64,000 bases of DNA. Source: Prochlorococcus sp. AG-355-G23 (GTDB taxonomy: Bacteria; Cyanobacteriota; Cyanobacteriia; PCC-6307; Cyanobiaceae). Where the stretch lies: contig QCDK01000003.1 in the NCBI GenBank assembly GCA_003278765.1, forward strand, positions 1 to 64,000, given 5' to 3'. A model generated the notes under the pieces. That model saw only the letters and a list, made by a program, of their open reading frames with translations. It was not told where the DNA came from and did not search any database. Both the position numbers and the translations under genes were made by a program. This document shows, in pieces, positions 63,444 to 64,000 of this stretch (its first letter is position 1; the number at the start of each line of letters is the position of its first letter).

Positions 63444-64000
63444 CTAGGAAACTAAAGATTTCAAATTAATTTGGAATGATTTATCTTCTAATAATTTGCA
63501 TGCGCCTTGAATATCTCCAATACAGAATTGCTCGCCAAATTTAACGTAGGTAACATTATTTTTATTTCTAACTGCAGCTAAAACTGGAATCTTGATTCCA
63601 CATCTACCTTTATCTGGTTTAAATTTAATTAAACAGTCTCTCAAAGTATTTTGTACTCTTACATCTGATGCTTGAGAACTTTCAAGATTAATAATTAGCA
63701 ACTTAAGGTTATCGATTTCTCTACAATCATCAATTATTAATTGAGTTTTATCACTTTTTTTATCGATTGTACCCCATACCAACAATCTAGTATCAGTAAG
63801 AAGAAATTCTGATAATCTGACATAGGTTTTTGGAAAGACTATTGCTTCACAACTTCCAGAAAGATCTTCTAGCTGAACTATAGCCATCCTATCTCCTTTT
63901 CTCGTTGTAATTTGCTTCAAATCAGGGATCATTCCAACTAAAGAAACTTTAGTTCTATCTTTTGTTTCTTCTAAATGAGAAATGCTTATTGGTGATATAA
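63444..64000 (-). CDS. dnaE: DNA polymerase III alpha subunit, C-terminal part, truncated by window edge
   Basis: Open frame continues past 63932: ISPISISHLEETKDRTKVSLVGMIPDLKQITTRKGDRMAIVQLEDLSGSCEAIVFPKTY; OB-fold of DnaE. Confidence 0.9.
   Translation of the reverse strand, partial: ISPISISHLEETKDRTKVSLVGMIPDLKQITTRKGDRMAIVQLEDLSGSCEAIVFPKTYVRLSEFLLTDTRLLVWGTIDKKSDKTQLIIDDCREIDNLKLLIINLESSQASDVRVQNTLRDCLIKFKPDKGRCGIKIPVLAAVRNKNNVTYVKFGEQFCIGDIQGACKLLEDKSFQINLKSLVS

Noticed and set aside
1-64000. Mobile elements, prophage, CRISPR, toxin-antitoxin or defence island
   Set aside because: No transposase, integrase, phage, Cas or typical TA genes and no direct-repeat array seen; the gene content is core metabolism.

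Overview
The window looks like AT-rich core genome from a high-light-type marine Prochlorococcus. This is inferred from low GC, dense gene packing, and the presence of psaK, psb28, PAM68-like, GUN4, DUF3110, DUF2499/DUF3593 and UmuDC genes; no search was run. It holds about 65 protein-coding genes, mostly housekeeping. CobN is cut by the left edge and DnaE by the right edge. There is one tRNA-Ser(GGA). I saw no IS element, prophage, CRISPR array or rRNA. Observations that go beyond the ORF track: (1) a LexA-box-like palindrome directly upstream of a tight umuD-umuC-HExxH protein cassette; (2) two small hydrophobic ORFs below the ORF-track cutoff, 31 aa upstream of pdhB and 45 aa between a GTPase gene and a PLP decarboxylase gene; (3) a scpB reading frame with no ATG, GTG or TTG over its conserved N-terminus; (4) an NtcA-type site and nested palindromes upstream of glnA, with a strong terminator downstream; (5) a divergent DnaK with a duplicated acidic DDDPWDN tail, overlapping a dnaJ-like gene; (6) repeated convergent 3' gene overlaps. 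All calls come from reading motifs and translations by eye.
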